Origin: PALSA-270 sp963770245
Lineage (GTDB): Bacteria; Acidobacteriota; Terriglobia; Terriglobales; Acidobacteriaceae
DNA: 64,000 nt
Assembly (NCBI GenBank): GCA_963770245.1
Contig: CAVYOX010000014.1
Location: forward strand, 62,001 to 126,000
Direction of reading: 5' to 3'
Below, in pieces: positions 52,451 through 61,232 of the stretch; within the stretch, counting starts at the first letter, position 1, and the number at the start of each line of letters is the position of its first letter. The position numbers and the translations under genes are program-made. Under the pieces are notes generated by a model. That model worked only from the letters and a program-made list of their open reading frames with translations. It had not been told where the DNA came from and ran no database searches.

Positions 52451-52923
52451 CTCCCTTTTCCAGTACGCCTCCCGCGGCCGCAAATAATAAAGAACGCCCG
52501 CCAGCGCTAACCGCCCCAAGAACCGCCCCCAGATCAAATACCCCGGATAGAGCCTCCGCACGTCCAACGTGTAAAGGTGCTAATGATGAGCACAATTCCG
52601 CCCATCTTCTTCACCGCCGCTAAAAGCAGAGTGGAGATTTGAGACTCGGGTGGATGGCCTTGGCCGAACGCAACTACCAGCACGTTGGACTGGGGATCTC
52701 CTTCGTGGCTATCTTCTTAGTTTTGGTTGGCTCCGGCTGTATATCAAGCAAATTGAGAGTTAGGGGTACTTGACTTTATGTATCGCTGCCCCATCCTGCT
52801 CAATATCACACTGATTCATTACGGCAGCAATGAGCCAAGTGAAGTCCTGGTATCCAACATGCTGGCATCAGCCCGAATGGCGTCACACAGTCCCTGATCG
52901 CAAATACTTGCTGGACTCCAGGT
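52451..52923. other. Intergenic region, mostly featureless
   Basis: About 470 bases between the phosphatase remnant and the end of the FAD oxidoreductase gene. A minus-strand piece 'RLYPGYLIWGRFLGRLALAGVLYYL' (about 52490-52565) looks like a membrane segment, but its frame has no supported start or end, so I take it as debris or chance. Confidence 0.35.
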
Positions 52924-54966
52924 TCAGGCAACCAGGCGTTTGGGGGGGTGGTCACGCTTCCGTTCAACCTCTTCCTTGATGGTGCACAGGGCGTAGTTCC
53001 ACACGATATCGTGCACGAATCCCGGAAACAACATCCTGGCACCCTCCCATAGAACCCGACCCGCGACGCCGTCACCCTTCTTGTAGTCGAATGCGGCATA
53101 AATGGAGAGCCTGCTGTTCCTGTCCTTGGTCGATGCGACGTTGAAGATGAGTTTCCCATGATCCGCCAGCCGCTCGTCGACTTGATACAGCAAGGTCTCG
53201 AAGCCAACCCGCTTCGTCAGCCGGAGTTCCGCGCTCAACCCGAGGAGCGGTATGCTGTACCGAATCACCGATCCGACCTGGTTGGGCACCCCCTGGATCC
53301 GTCGAACTTCAACGAATCGCAGGTTGAGGAAGCGAGCATTCGGGTGGCCGAACTTGGCCAGTTCCTCCATGATCTCTTCCTCAGAACCTCGGATCTTGAT
53401 CACATACATCCGTTCGAAGTCAGGCAACTCGCCGAGTTCCGTCCCCAGGCTCGACGCGAGACCCTCCTTAAGTGCTTCGCGCTTCTCCTTCAGCACCGCC
53501 GTCGGGTACCTTCCGTACTCCCCCCATTTCAGACCCAAGATCGCCTCAAACGCCACGTTCCTCAGCGTAACCGCCGCACCGACGAGAAGGGATCGCAACA
53601 CGCCGTAGCTGCACATCTCCCAAAATACTTCCCGATAGTCGGCCGCGCCGCTGGCAATCTTCCAGAACACCACGCTCAAGGGCCGACTGCCCTCATCTCG
53701 CACCTTACCCTCGGTGGCAAACGCCTGGTAGGTGATGCGGCCGACCACCTGCCTGGTGAACGCCAGCCGGCTCAAGCCGAACACCATACGTCCGAAGCGA
53801 TTCTCTGCCGCCAGCCACTTGATGGCCTTGCCGTATCCTCTCGCGAGAGCATGCTTGTCGATTCCGTCGTGGAGCACGGTCTGCGCGAGCTGGCTCGCCG
53901 TCACGTGGGCCGAGAACAGACCGTCTTTGTTCAACCGCGACCCGACCGCGTCGCCGATGACGGCAAATCGGTCGCCAAAGGGGAATCTAGCAGTGGTCAC
54001 GGTCATTCGGGGAGCACACGCACAGGCGAGGGGAGCCGCCTCGATGCCCGGCAAGATGCGGTCGATGTGAGGCAGCGTCAGAAAATCGTGGACGATCTGC
54101 CGACTGTCTCGTGGCAAAACCGCCTCATCGACACACTTGCCGATTATGGCGATGGTCAAGAACCTGCCCTTGGGAACGAGTGCGGCATGCTCGAGAGCGA
54201 AGTGCTTCGAACCGTACTCGATGAAGTATACCTCTCGGCTCAGATTGCGCTCGAGATAGTCCTCGCCCACGTCGAGCTCGAAGATGAAGGCCTTTCGGGA
54301 CTTGCCTGGAACGAACGCCGGATTCAATCGCCGGATCGAGGCGATCAGAGCATCGTCCTGATAATCGAAGCCACAATGTGCATTGATTCCGGTAGCGATG
54401 GTCACGAAGCTGGCATCGAGCGAAACCCTTTCTCCGGATTGCGCCCTCATCGTGAGGCTGGGCATCCCAGTCGCGGTATAGGCGATGGCCTCAACTTCGC
54501 CATACAGGATGCGCGCGCCTTCCTTGACCGCTTCACCAAGCAGAAACCCATCGAATCCTCCCGGTCTGCCGCTCCTTTTGCTGGGTAACGAGCCCCGGAA
54601 AACGGCGTACATCTGCTTATCTTTGGGAACTCGGAGCCGGAAGTTTTTCCACTGGCCGTGTATCCAGACGTAGTCGAAGCGCCCTTGCACGATCTCGTCC
54701 GGAACGACGAGACCATGCTCCTCGAGGATCTCATTCAACCTCGGTGAGATACCGCCTGCGCAGAAGCTGCATCCCTTGTATTGACAGCCACCGGGGCCCA
54801 ACTCCATCGGACCATGTTTCTCGACGATGACAACATCGATGCGCCGATTGAGACGCCTGGCTTCCCGAAGAATATGGATTGCAAAGAAGGAACCGGCAGG
54901 TCCACCGCCAACGACGGCAACCGAGTCGTTGTTCTGGAGGCTCAACAATGAAGGTGCGCGGTGCAT
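52924..54966 (-). CDS. Large FAD-dependent oxidoreductase with extra C-terminal domain
   Basis: A 680-residue protein; the ATG at 54966 has AGGAGG about ten bases upstream. The N-terminal Rossmann motif 'SVAVVGGGPAGSFFAIHIL' (about 15-33), a cysteine-rich loop 'GPGGCQYKGCSFCAGGISPR' with C-x4-C-x2-C, and 'FPFGDRFAVIGDAVGSRLNKDGLFSAHVTASQL' (second FAD motif) mark a geranylgeranyl-reductase-like flavoprotein. The last 230 residues do not belong to that fold; the stretch from about 'RLTKRVGFETLLYQVDERLADHGKLIFNV' on looks like an SRPBCC/polyketide-cyclase-like domain, which is a weak call. It stands alone, and its substrate, perhaps a lipid or polyene, is unknown. Confidence 0.75.
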   Translation of the reverse strand: MHRAPSLLSLQNNDSVAVVGGGPAGSFFAIHILREARRLNRRIDVVIVEKHGPMELGPGGCQYKGCSFCAGGISPRLNEILEEHGLVVPDEIVQGRFDYVWIHGQWKNFRLRVPKDKQMYAVFRGSLPSKRSGRPGGFDGFLLGEAVKEGARILYGEVEAIAYTATGMPSLTMRAQSGERVSLDASFVTIATGINAHCGFDYQDDALIASIRRLNPAFVPGKSRKAFIFELDVGEDYLERNLSREVYFIEYGSKHFALEHAALVPKGRFLTIAIIGKCVDEAVLPRDSRQIVHDFLTLPHIDRILPGIEAAPLACACAPRMTVTTARFPFGDRFAVIGDAVGSRLNKDGLFSAHVTASQLAQTVLHDGIDKHALARGYGKAIKWLAAENRFGRMVFGLSRLAFTRQVVGRITYQAFATEGKVRDEGSRPLSVVFWKIASGAADYREVFWEMCSYGVLRSLLVGAAVTLRNVAFEAILGLKWGEYGRYPTAVLKEKREALKEGLASSLGTELGELPDFERMYVIKIRGSEEEIMEELAKFGHPNARFLNLRFVEVRRIQGVPNQVGSVIRYSIPLLGLSAELRLTKRVGFETLLYQVDERLADHGKLIFNVASTKDRNSRLSIYAAFDYKKGDGVAGRVLWEGARMLFPGFVHDIVWNYALCTIKEEVERKRDHPPKRLVA

Positions 54967-55023
54967 AGGCGGAGCCTCCTTGGCAAGCACGCAGGTCAAA
55001 TCGCCCCGGGGGATAAAAGACAC

Positions 55024-55469
55024 TTGCGGTGCGAGGGCAGCATCCTTGTTGACTGGGATTTATCTAGTCGGGATTTCCATCTTGGGTTCCCGTCAGTTCA
55101 CAGTTTACTCCCGCCTGCCTCTGTTTGGACGACTTGCTGGTGAGTTTACCGTTGCCGATCTGAGGCCGGGTCTTCGATGGCAGCATACCAAGGTTTGCGA
55201 ACTCTTGAACCGGGCCAAAGGAAAGAGGGCGCGTGGGCGAGGGGCGTGACGGGGCCGGTACAAATTCTTACGAGATCATCCATCACCCATTACTCAGGCT
55301 GCCAGGCGTGTAAATAGTACTGTGCAGACGGCCATGACGGAGCTGACTAAATCGCCTCGTGAGCGCAGCGCGGCCGAAAACTTCATGGCCAATGCCTCCG
55401 ACAATTCCTTTTCGATGTTTTGCTCCATTCTCCTGTAGATCGGGCAAGACGGGAGTATTATCTGAGGCT
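55024..55469. other. Intergenic region, nothing clear
   Basis: About 446 bases between the divergent oxidoreductase and the small gene at 55470. Short open frames are present on both strands but none has a start signal or a recognisable protein. It presumably carries both promoters. Confidence 0.4.
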
Positions 55470-55724
55470 ATGTCCAAGCCGGCGGCTCTATCGAGCATTT
55501 CTCGTCGCCGGGGAAATCCCAACTGGGGACGTCCTATGCCGCCCGCTTGGGCTCTTGCAACCGAGTTCGAAAAGCAGGTCCGACGGTTAGGACTTTCCAT
55601 AGAGGATTATTTCTTATCGGCTGAGCTGAAGAGTTGGTGTCGGGACAATCGGAATCGAGTCTATATTCCAGAATGGCTAGTGGACGCGTTTGGAATCACG
55701 GTGGATCCCGGCAACGCCGCCTAG
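55470..55724 (+). CDS. Small RRGNPNWG-type conserved hypothetical protein
   Basis: An 84-residue basic protein. The core 'RRRGNPNWGRPMPPAWALATEFEKQVRRLGLSIEDY', then 'SAELKSWCRDNRNRVYIPEWLVDAFGI' recalls a family of short proteins frequent in acidobacteria; I know it from memory and cannot verify. The chain has a tryptophan-rich, basic N-terminal part and a short helical C-terminal part, with no signal. Function unknown; nucleic-acid binding is possible given the charge. Confidence 0.65.
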   Translation: MSKPAALSSISRRRGNPNWGRPMPPAWALATEFEKQVRRLGLSIEDYFLSAELKSWCRDNRNRVYIPEWLVDAFGITVDPGNAA

Positions 55725-55936
55725 CCGCCCCCCAATCAACTCCATAAGACTTGCGCAGCGAAACGCGGAGGCAGGAAGCGCTTCATCGCGCCCAAGGCCG
55801 AGCCCAATGCACTGATATCGGGCATTGCAGGAGCTCGCCAGTCGGCGTACGTTTTGAAAAGCCCAAGACAGCGTGAGATCCCATAACCTGGCGAGCTCCG
55901 ACTCGCGCTCTCCAACCCCTCGAGAGGAGGATTCCA

Positions 55937-56122
55937 ATGCAAGTAAAAGAGAGACCAACGCTTGTTAGCAGCACGGCGCCCGAGAAGATCAGCGCACAAA
56001 TCGCCCGCCGTGCGTATGAACTCTATGAGACCCGCGGCCGGGAGGACGGCCACGATCTGGAAGACTGGCTCCGCGCCGAAGAGGAGATCACGGGCCAGGC
56101 CGCAAAGGCTGTCGCAGCCTAA
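55937..56122 (+). CDS. DUF2934 protein
   Basis: A 61-residue protein with a clear DUF2934 core, 'EKISAQIARRAYELYETRGREDGHDLEDWLRAEEEI'. GAGGAGG precedes the ATG at 55937 at a good distance. DUF2934 proteins are short, helical and cytosolic, widespread in acidobacteria and proteobacteria, often next to stress or envelope genes. The function is not known. Confidence 0.9.
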   Translation: MQVKERPTLVSSTAPEKISAQIARRAYELYETRGREDGHDLEDWLRAEEEITGQAAKAVAA

Positions 56123-56897
56123 TATGCCCTAAGTGTTGAGCAAAACCCCGGAATCGTCCGGGTTTCCCATTTGCTCGTTCCGAATGCAATAACTGCGTAG
56201 GTTTCCACATGGGGTTCCCATACTTTCTTGGTTCAGTTTGTCCTGTCTCGCCCGGGTGAGGAGCGCCCATACACGGGAAAACAAACCGGGGGGCGGGTAT
56301 GAGACCGCCCCCCTGACTCCTCTGGCGAGGAGCCTACCCAGTGATCAGGCAAAACGCGGCTGGTGTACATCACTTCCAGGTGTATATCATGGCTCGCATC
56401 GGGAATCTTAAAAAGCAGAGACACGTTGGAACGATGCAGCTTCAGCGCTCGTTCAGGTCGAGGCGAATTGAGTTATGGAGCCGGCCGGCAGAAGACGATC
56501 GAGGATTGCCTCTTCGCACTTCAGCCACAGACGGCCGGTATAGAGTAACGCGCTGCACTCCAGCGTGATCCAGTCGCGGGTCAGCAGAGCACCGGCGATC
56601 GCAGGCGGAAGGCTTCGTCTGCATCCCTGGCAGGTCCAATCTGCCATCGCAGACGGTTTCGCCTACGCCCCTAGGCAGACCTGATCTGATGCGAAACATC
56701 CCATGGATATGGCAGAAGCGCGCCGCTTGGCCGAAGTTGCAGGCGCGCTTGCGGCTTTGAAATTGGCAGCGTGCTGGGGAGCACGCCGCGCAACCAGTTA
56801 GTTGGCTGTGACTCTAATCACTAACACCTGTGCCCCCGGATATCTCTCCGCAGCCCGGTTTCAGAGACAATCAGATGTTAACGAGGTGATCCCTCGC
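56123..56897. other. Intergenic region with one doubtful small frame
   Basis: About 775 bases between DUF2934 and the CoA-transferase gene. A minus-strand frame at 56453-56647 would encode 64 residues starting MADWTCQGCRRSLPPAIAG with a CxxC pair, but it lacks a Shine-Dalgarno and neighbours in other frames are just as open, so I do not call it. The rest has no recognisable pattern. The promoter of the plus-strand catabolic block should lie near its end. Confidence 0.4.
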
Positions 56898-58226
56898 ATG
56901 TCCTGGGAGACGCACTACAAACGTAGTCTCATGACAGCGGATGCTGCGTTGCGCCTAGTGCACTCCGGGATGCGAGTCTACATTCAGCCGGGCTGCGCCG
57001 AACCGGAGACCCTGGTCGAAGCGCTGATGCGCCGGGGCCCAGAGGTGCATGATGTGGAGATCGTCCACATGATGACGGTGGGCTGCGCGCCTTATGTGGC
57101 GCCCGACATGGAAGGGCATTTTCGCCACAATGCCATGTTCATTGGACCCAACGTGCGCGAGGCCATCAGCCAGGGCCGCGCCGACTACACTCCCATCCAC
57201 CTCAGCGAGATTGAAAGCCTGTTTGAGAGCGGCGCGATGCCGATTGACGTTGCCCTCATCCAAGTTTCTCCCCCCGATCCTCACGGCTTCTGCAGTTTTG
57301 GCGTCGGCGTGGATACCACGCTGACCGCGGCCAAAGTAGCGCGCCACGTGGTGGCCCAAATCAATGACCAGATGCCGCGCACCTATGGCGACAGCTTCAT
57401 TCACGTCAGCGACATCGATGCGATCGTGGAATCGTCGCGACCGTTGTGTGCACTGAAGAGGCCGGCGCTGACCGATCTGCATCTGGCCATCGCGCGCAAC
57501 GTGGCCGGCCTGATCGAAGATGGCGCTGTGCTGCAGATCGGCATCGGAGGAATTCCCGAGGCGGTGCTGCCTTTGCTGATGGACCGCAAGGATCTCGGCG
57601 TGCACAGCGAATTGGTTTCGGATGGCGTGATCCCTTTGATCGAAGCGGGCGTAATCACGGGAGCGCGAAAAAACTTTAAGCCACGCAAGGTTATCGTGGG
57701 ATTTGCCCTTGGCACCGAGGATCTATTCGAATTCGTCGACAACAATCCCATCTTCGAATTCCACCCCACCGCTTATACCAACGATTCGGTGTTGATCGCG
57801 CGCAACGACCATATGGTCGCGATTAATTCCGCGCTGCAAATAGATTTGACCGGACAGGTTTGTTCCGACTCGATTGGCAACCAGTTTTACAGCGGCATCG
57901 GCGGGCAGGTAGATTTTCTGCGTGGCGCTTCCCGTTCCAAAGGCGGCCAGTCCATCATCGCTCTACCCTCGACTGCAAAGAACGGGACCATCTCGCGCAT
58001 CGTTCCCGTGCTCGACCCCGGCGCGGGTGTGGTCACCTCGCGCGGGCTCATCCGCTCTGTGGTGACCGAATACGGAGTTGCATTCCTGCATGGCAAAACG
58101 ATTCGCGAGCGTGCCAAGTCATTGATCGAGATTGCGCACCCCAAATTCCGACAGGAATTGTACGAGTACTGCGAAAAAATCAAGTGGCTGCAACATCGAC
58201 CAACGCTGGAGACTGTGGCGAGGTAA
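56898..58226 (+). CDS. Acetyl-CoA hydrolase/4-hydroxybutyrate CoA-transferase family enzyme
   Basis: A 442-residue CoA-transferase. I use the ATG at 56898 (MSWETHYKRSLMTADAALRLV), where the family starts; the 32 upstream codons look unrelated. 'GMRVYIQPGCAEPETLVEAL', 'VALIQVSPPDPHGFCSFGVGVDTT' and 'GVHSELVSDGVIPLIEAGVITG', whose Glu is the nucleophile that forms the CoA thioester, are typical. The C-terminal domain follows. It moves CoA between acyl groups and acetate or butyrate-type acids. Its place in front of the ferredoxin-dependent oxidoreductase suggests it releases the acid from acyl-CoA made there. Confidence 0.88.
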   Translation: MSWETHYKRSLMTADAALRLVHSGMRVYIQPGCAEPETLVEALMRRGPEVHDVEIVHMMTVGCAPYVAPDMEGHFRHNAMFIGPNVREAISQGRADYTPIHLSEIESLFESGAMPIDVALIQVSPPDPHGFCSFGVGVDTTLTAAKVARHVVAQINDQMPRTYGDSFIHVSDIDAIVESSRPLCALKRPALTDLHLAIARNVAGLIEDGAVLQIGIGGIPEAVLPLLMDRKDLGVHSELVSDGVIPLIEAGVITGARKNFKPRKVIVGFALGTEDLFEFVDNNPIFEFHPTAYTNDSVLIARNDHMVAINSALQIDLTGQVCSDSIGNQFYSGIGGQVDFLRGASRSKGGQSIIALPSTAKNGTISRIVPVLDPGAGVVTSRGLIRSVVTEYGVAFLHGKTIRERAKSLIEIAHPKFRQELYEYCEKIKWLQHRPTLETVAR

Positions 58227-58232
58227 AGAAAT

Positions 58233-58502
58233 ATGGGCCAAGCACGCGGCAACATCACCATCGATATCGAAGAGTGCAAAGGATGCGGGCTGTGCGTCGA
58301 ATCCTGTCCGCCGAAATGCCTCGAGCTCGCTCCAGAACTGAGCGGCTTTGGCGTGCACCCCGCACGCTACACGGGCGAAGGCTGCACCGGATGCGGAATT
58401 TGCTTCTATTGCTGCCCCGAGCCGGGAGCGATCATCGTCTATCGGCTGGCGCCGCCTAAGACGGTTGGGGCGCCGGGAGGCGATCATGCGGCAGCTTTGT
58501 AA
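58233..58502 (+). CDS. 2-oxoacid oxidoreductase ferredoxin-type (delta) subunit
   Basis: An 89-residue iron-sulfur protein with two [4Fe-4S] sites: C-K-G-C-G-L-C-V-E-S-C-P in the first half and C-T-G-C-G-I-C-F-Y-C-C-P in the second, separated by about 35 residues. It has the normal length of the delta subunit of pyruvate- or 2-oxoacid:ferredoxin oxidoreductases and would move electrons from the TPP centre to ferredoxin. It begins 7 bases after the CoA-transferase stop and overlaps the next gene by 17 bases. Confidence 0.92.
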   Translation: MGQARGNITIDIEECKGCGLCVESCPPKCLELAPELSGFGVHPARYTGEGCTGCGICFYCCPEPGAIIVYRLAPPKTVGAPGGDHAAAL

Positions 58503-59538
58503 GGGAAACCTGGCGGTCATCAAGGGTGCGCTGCTGGCCGGTTGCCGCGCCTACTACGGATATCCGATAACCCCCGCCAGCGAGATCGCAGAAGCGGCAG
58601 CCCTGTTTTTCCCCGAGATCGGTGGAACCTTCGTGCAGGCCGAGAGCGAGACCGCCTCCATCAACATGGTCTATGGCGCGGCGGCCGCAGGCGTGCGGGT
58701 GATGACGGCATCTTCGGGGCCGGGGCTCAGCCTGATGCAGGAAGGAATCTCCTATCTTGCCGGCGCCGAGTTGCCCTGCGTGATTGTTGACGTAATGCGC
58801 GCCGGACCAGGCTTGGGCAACATCGCTCCAGAACAGGGTGACTACTTCGCCATGGTGAAAGGCGGCGGCCATGGCAACTATCGCAATCTGGTGCTCGCAC
58901 CAGCGTCGGTCCAGGAGATGGCGGAACTCACCATCCTCGCTTTCGATTTGGCCGATAAGTACCGCAATCCTGCGATCGTGCTCACCGATGCTTACATTGG
59001 CCAGGTCATGGAGCCACTCGATCTCAAATTTTGCGAAGTTGTGCCCCCAGAAAAGCCGTGGGCGGTAAAGGGCACGGCTGAAGCCCGCAAGAATTTCGTG
59101 AGCTCGATCTATCTCGAGGCTGACGATCTCGAAGCCCGCCAGCGGCGCATGGAAGCAAAATATATTTGCGCGCAACAGGCCGAAACGCGCTGCGAACAGT
59201 ACTGTACCGACCACGCCGAGTTGCTGGTGGTGGGCTATGGCATCGTGTCGCGAGTGTTGCGATCGGCGGTGGACGAGGCTCGCCGCCTGGGAATCAAAGT
59301 TGGTTTATTCCGTCCCATCACGCTGTGGCCGTTTCCGACGGACCAGCTGAAGCGGGCCGCCGCACGCACGCAAAAAGTTCTTGTAGTCGAGTTGAGCAAT
59401 GGGCAGATGGTCGAGGACGTCCGCCTCGCACTGAATGGAAACAAGCCGGTGGAATTTTACGGACGAGTCGGAGGCAATGTGCCGTCGGTGGAAGAGTTGG
59501 TAGAGAAAATCGAAGAGCACACAGCCGCTTTGGTTTAG
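58486..59538 (+). CDS. vorB: 2-oxoacid:ferredoxin oxidoreductase alpha subunit (VorB-like)
   Basis: A 350-residue subunit whose start at 58486 lies inside the end of the ferredoxin gene. The pyrimidine-domain pattern 'CRAYYGYPITPASEIAEAAALFFPEIGGTFVQAESETASINMVYGAAAAGVRVMTASSGPGLSLMQEGI' is the standard one, and 'GPGLGNIAPEQGDYFAMVKGGGHG' is close to branched-chain 2-oxoacid (VOR) and 2-oxoglutarate (KOR) enzymes. Which 2-oxoacid is used cannot be read; VOR is my first choice from length and gene order. It forms one enzyme with the delta and the fused beta-gamma subunits. Confidence 0.85.
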   Translation: MRQLCKGNLAVIKGALLAGCRAYYGYPITPASEIAEAAALFFPEIGGTFVQAESETASINMVYGAAAAGVRVMTASSGPGLSLMQEGISYLAGAELPCVIVDVMRAGPGLGNIAPEQGDYFAMVKGGGHGNYRNLVLAPASVQEMAELTILAFDLADKYRNPAIVLTDAYIGQVMEPLDLKFCEVVPPEKPWAVKGTAEARKNFVSSIYLEADDLEARQRRMEAKYICAQQAETRCEQYCTDHAELLVVGYGIVSRVLRSAVDEARRLGIKVGLFRPITLWPFPTDQLKRAAARTQKVLVVELSNGQMVEDVRLALNGNKPVEFYGRVGGNVPSVEELVEKIEEHTAALV

Positions 59539-59563
59539 CACAAGTCGGATAAGGGGACAACCA

Positions 59564-61069
59564 ATGGCCAGGGAACGCGTGGATCTCAACGAGGCGCATC
59601 TGGAGACGAGCACTGACGGCTACGAAGTCGTGCATTCGAAGTCAGAGGTGTTCTATCCAGTGTACGAACGCAAGACGGATCTTAAGCGCCAAACTCACTA
59701 TTGTCCCGGCTGCGGTCATGGCGTGGTCCACAAACTGATTGCGGAAGCGATCGAGGAGTTGGGGCTGCAGGACCGGACGATCCTGGTGAGCCCCGTCGGC
59801 TGCTCGGTATTTGCCTACTACTATTTCGATGTAGGCAATGTGCAGGTTGCGCACGGACGCGCCCCCGCAGCGGCGACGGGATTGCATCGGGCTTGCCCCG
59901 GCAAAGTGGTAATTGCTTATCAGGGTGACGGCGACCTGGCGGCAATCGGAACGGCAGAGATTGTTCACGCCGCAAACCGCGGCGAAGGGATTGCCGTCTT
60001 CTTCGTCAACAATGCGATCTATGGCATGACGGGCGGGCAAATGGCGCCCACCACATTAGTCGGTCAAAAAAGCACGACCTCGCCCTGGGGACGCCGTCCG
60101 GCAAACGAAGGCTTCCCGCTGCACATGGCCGAGATGCTCTCTTCGCTCGAGGCTCCAGTCTACATCGAGCGCGTGGCGCTCTCCGACAACAAGAACATCA
60201 TGAAGGCGCGCCGTGCCGTGCGCAAAGCATTGCAGCTTCAGCGCGACGGTGCCGGCTTCTCGTTCGTTGAGATTCTCTCGCCGTGCCCCACGATCTGGGG
60301 CATGGATCCCGTCGACGCCCGGCGCTGGGTAGCAGAGAAAATGATTCCGACCTTTCCCCTGGAAGTTTTCCGCGATCACAAGATCGCGATGCCGGCGAAT
60401 AACACTCCTCCGCTCAAGACCGTAGCGGAATTAATCGAGGGAAAGCGCGAAGACGCCACCGAGCCCGAGTCCACGTTCGATCACCACTACCGGGAACTCG
60501 GTGTCAAGATCGCGGGCTTTGGCGGGCAAGGTGTTCTCTTGCTCGGTCAGCTTCTAGCCGAGATGGGCATGCGCGAAGGCCTCGAAGTCAGCTGGCTTCC
60601 GTCCTACGGGCCAGAGATGCGCTCGGGAAGCGCACACTGCCATGTATGGCTGTCGAAAGAAGGAATTGGTGCGCCGCTGGTTTCGCATCCACAAGTGCTG
60701 GTCGCGATGAATGAAATGGCGCTGCGCAAGTTTGCATCCGAAGTCGCGCCCGGTGGAATCATTCTCTACGGCCGCGATCAACTCCCCGAGGACTTCACCA
60801 TTTCGCAGGCGCAAGTGGTCTGCATTCCGGCATCGGAGATTGCCGACCGCCTGGGTTCGGCCAAGGTAGCCAACGTCGTAATGGCAGGAGCCCTTCTCGA
60901 AACGACCGAGTGCCTTCACACCGCGACCGCCATGAAAGTGCTGGAGGCGAAAGTGAAAAATGCCGACCTGCTGGAGCTCGATCGCCAAGCGCTGGAGGCA
61001 GGCAGAGTCTACATCGACCATCACGTGGCAGTCGGAGCCGTCATGCAGGCCGACGGCTTCACGCAGTAA
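59564..61069 (+). CDS. Fused beta-gamma subunit of 2-oxoacid:ferredoxin oxidoreductase
   Basis: A 501-residue fusion. Residues about 40-290 are the TPP-binding beta subunit: 'THYCPGCGHGVVHKLIAEAI', 'VGCSVFAYYYFDVGNVQVAHGRAPAAATG' and the thiamine motif 'AYQGDGDLAAIGTAEIVHAANRGEGIAVFFVNNAIYGMTGGQ'. Residues about 310-500 are the gamma domain: 'GVKIAGFGGQGVLLLGQLLAEMG' and 'VSWLPSYGPEMRSGSAHCHVWLS'. Beta and gamma are usually separate genes; here they are one chain, which should fix the stoichiometry. It follows the alpha gene with 25 bases between and completes the enzyme. Confidence 0.93.
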   Translation: MARERVDLNEAHLETSTDGYEVVHSKSEVFYPVYERKTDLKRQTHYCPGCGHGVVHKLIAEAIEELGLQDRTILVSPVGCSVFAYYYFDVGNVQVAHGRAPAAATGLHRACPGKVVIAYQGDGDLAAIGTAEIVHAANRGEGIAVFFVNNAIYGMTGGQMAPTTLVGQKSTTSPWGRRPANEGFPLHMAEMLSSLEAPVYIERVALSDNKNIMKARRAVRKALQLQRDGAGFSFVEILSPCPTIWGMDPVDARRWVAEKMIPTFPLEVFRDHKIAMPANNTPPLKTVAELIEGKREDATEPESTFDHHYRELGVKIAGFGGQGVLLLGQLLAEMGMREGLEVSWLPSYGPEMRSGSAHCHVWLSKEGIGAPLVSHPQVLVAMNEMALRKFASEVAPGGIILYGRDQLPEDFTISQAQVVCIPASEIADRLGSAKVANVVMAGALLETTECLHTATAMKVLEAKVKNADLLELDRQALEAGRVYIDHHVAVGAVMQADGFTQ

Positions 61070-61232
61070 TAGCCGGCAGGCTCGACTCCTAGATTCTCAG
61101 GCGACGGAGAGAGGGATCAGAGGCGATAAATGTGCGCATCCCGAATCACTGTAATCGTCAACAAAACTCACAATTGGATCGGCTTTATCAGCAAAGACTT
61201 TATTCGTAACTAATACCCACGGAGGTAGGACT

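Noticed and set aside
53158..54588. A 476-codon plus-strand frame opposite the FAD oxidoreductase
   Set aside because: Composition of a shadow frame; the opposite strand has clear FAD motifs.
56453..56647. A 64-codon minus-strand frame with CxxC (MADWTCQGC)
   Set aside because: No ribosome-binding site, no recognisable family, and overlapping frames are equally open; it stays possible but unsupported.
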